In this document: in pieces, positions 6,181 through 6,861 of the stretch
Position numbering within the stretch: position 1 is the stretch's first letter
Layout: the number at the start of each line of letters is the position of its first letter
Assembly (NCBI GenBank): GCA_036556265.1
Contig: DATBJU010000129.1
Span: 1-6,861 of the forward strand
Reading direction: 5' to 3'
DNA length: 6,861 nt
Source: JAUSIF01 sp036556265
GTDB lineage: Bacteria; Pseudomonadota; Alphaproteobacteria; Rhizobiales; Xanthobacteraceae
Program-made: the position numbers and the translations under genes
The notes under the pieces: model-generated
Database searches by the model: none
What the model was told of the DNA's origin: nothing
What the model saw: the letters and a program-made list of their open reading frames with translations, nothing else

Positions 6181-6456
6181 TTAGTCCTTGATGCATCTTC
6201 CGCCGTCGGCGTTTGCCTGGTAGCCGATCTTTTCGATGAACCGGTGGGTCGACTCGATCAGCGCATCGGTAAAAGATTCTTTGCAGCCCACGCGGAGCGG
6301 TCCGCAGAAATTCGTGTTGATCTCCACGCGGCCGCGAGTCGCCTGCCAGGGCGGCGGAGGCGGATGGCGTGTACCGGCGCATTCGCCGAGACGATGGTAT
6401 AGCCCTGTTGGCGATTAGCGTACCGTCGGAAAATTTGACGGACCGGCATCACTCAT
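6181..6456 (-). pseudogene. Unidentified frameshifted coding remnant
   Basis: The minus strand between an ATG at 6454-6456 and a TAA at 6181-6183 looks like a short degraded gene. It begins MSDAGPSNFPTVR and then meets TAA at 6415-6417. In the frame one base on, sequence resumes as YANRQQGYTIVSANAPVHAI up to about 6360. The last 48 or so codons return to the first frame with EINTNFCGPLRVGCKESF, then TDALIESTHRFIEKIGYQ, ending GRCIKD. The final segment has roughly three quarters G or C at third positions, whereas the facing plus-strand frame (6085-6402) puts its high G+C at first positions, which marks the minus strand as the coding one. Two indels of opposite sign would explain the pattern. 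The family is not recognised and no function is offered. It could also be two unrelated pieces, or a sequencing error in a live gene of about 92 codons. Confidence 0.38.
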
Positions 6457-6490
6457 GCGCTAACCCCATGTTTTTGCGTACGACCAGGCG

Positions 6491-6520
6491 TTGGCGCGTT
6501 TTATGCATAGCGTTTATAGC
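6491..6520 (+). promoter_or_regulatory. Possible promoter for the exported-protein gene at 6611
   Basis: TTGGCG (6491-6496; 4 of 6) and TATAGC (6515-6520; 4 of 6), with an 18-nt spacer, lie in a short AT-richer patch of an otherwise very GC-rich stretch. A start near 6527 would give a leader of about 85 nt containing the palindrome at 6558-6573. This is a consensus match only. Confidence 0.3.
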
Positions 6521-6557
6521 GCGCGCCGCCCGCGGCGTCGCGGATTGGGGAGGCTCG

Positions 6558-6573
6558 GGGTTGCATGCAACCC
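6558..6573. repeat. Perfect 16-bp palindrome, possible operator or leader hairpin
   Basis: GGGTTGCATGCAACCC is an exact palindrome with no spacer, 37 nt upstream of the ATG at 6611. Allowing G-U pairs, the complementarity extends outward from 6552 to 6579, so the transcript could fold into a stem of about 12 pairs closed by a CAUG loop. No T-run follows on either strand, which argues against an intrinsic terminator. A dimeric repressor site or a translation-affecting leader structure both fit. Confidence 0.5.
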
Positions 6574-6598
6574 TGGGCTGTAGCTGACTGACAAGAAC

Positions 6599-6604
6599 AG
6601 GGAG
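6599..6604 (+). promoter_or_regulatory. Ribosome-binding site of the exported-protein gene
   Basis: AGGGAG lies 6 nt ahead of the ATG at 6611-6613. It supports this start, which also gives a well-formed signal peptide. Confidence 0.7.
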
Positions 6605-6610
6605 TGACAT

Positions 6611-6861
6611 ATGAAGCGCTTCAAGCGCCGTTGCCTCGTGGCTGCGCTGGTCTCCGCAGGCGTCATCAGCGGCAGCGCCTGGGCCGGTTCCTTCACTTTC
6701 ACCAACGATGCCGACTGGGACACTGGCATCTACACCTCGACCAACAGCGGTCCGCCGGGAGCCGACAACCAGCTCCAGCTCAATCCGGACATCACCACGC
6801 CCTTCAACCACATCTGGGTGGCGGCTTCGGGCCGTGGGACCGCGATCCGCATCGACACCAA
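6611..6861 (+). CDS. Exported protein, N-terminal part, possible beta-propeller
   Basis: The frame runs from the ATG at 6611 past the window end, giving 83 complete codons. Residues 1-25 are a clear Sec signal peptide: MKRFKRR, a hydrophobic core LVAALVSAGVISG, then SAWA with cleavage before GS. The mature part begins FTFTNDADWDTG, is rich in Thr, Asn, Asp and Gly, and contains NHIWVAASGRGTAIRIDT at about 66-83. That last motif resembles one blade of YVTN/NHL-type beta-propellers (IWVAxSGxGTxxRIDTxTG), so a secreted or cell-surface propeller or adhesin-like protein is plausible. Thr/Asn-rich secreted proteins with C-terminal sorting signals are another possibility and cannot be tested because the end is missing. 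The start is supported by AGGGAG 6 nt upstream. It is separated from tctC by about 600 nt with its own possible promoter, so it is unlikely to belong to the hydantoinase locus. Confidence 0.72.
   Translation, partial: MKRFKRRCLVAALVSAGVISGSAWAGSFTFTNDADWDTGIYTSTNSGPPGADNQLQLNPDITTPFNHIWVAASGRGTAIRIDT

Noticed and set aside
6085..6402. Plus-strand open frame after tctC
   Set aside because: Its third codon positions are less GC-rich than its first positions, the reverse of the real genes here. The opposite strand has the better coding pattern.

Overview
The window is GC-rich, with strong G/C preference at third codon positions. It carries a divergent catabolic and transport locus typical of soil or host-associated Betaproteobacteria of the Burkholderiales type. 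The main taxonomic clue is the Bug/TctC-type periplasmic binding protein beside a MarR regulator and hydantoinase/oxoprolinase subunits. The placement is inferred from gene content and base composition, not from a phylogenetic marker.

Core, about 484-6011. On the minus strand, from a promoter near 4975, run marR (4908-4411), hyuA (4382-2304) and hyuB (2300-540). They are tightly spaced (28 nt, then 3 nt) and look like one operon. Directly opposite, on the plus strand, lies a tctC/Bug gene (5034-6011) for a secreted solute-binding protein. The 125-nt gap between marR and tctC holds a 13-bp inverted repeat. The minus-strand TTGACA box and a plus-strand TTGACG box sit symmetrically inside its arms, so one MarR dimer site could control both directions. 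The likely logic is that the Bug protein captures a small carboxylate-like or cyclic amide solute, HyuAB processes it in an ATP-dependent hydrolysis or carboxylation, and MarR senses the solute or a product. No membrane transporter subunits (TctA/TctB) are in the window.

Left end, 1-543: a gene graveyard. The stop of hyuB overlaps an ATG (ATGA) that begins 19 codons resembling the N-terminus of a fumarylacetoacetate-hydrolase-family enzyme, cut short after them. Next, on the same strand, comes the C-terminal part of a type III restriction (Res) subunit carrying two nonsense codons. It is fused in frame to the C-terminal end of an ADP-ribose-binding macro-domain protein. Three unrelated gene pieces abut within about 490 bases, the mark of deletions or rearrangements in former accessory or defence DNA.

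Right end, 6012-6861. After tctC comes about 600 bases without an intact gene. It contains a probable frameshifted coding remnant on the minus strand (6181-6456), a possible plus-strand promoter (6491-6520) and a perfect 16-bp palindrome (6558-6573). A new plus-strand gene then begins at 6611. It encodes an exported protein whose first mature residues resemble the start of a beta-propeller repeat, and it is cut by the window edge. No rRNA, tRNA, CRISPR array, intact insertion sequence or convincing intrinsic terminator was seen.
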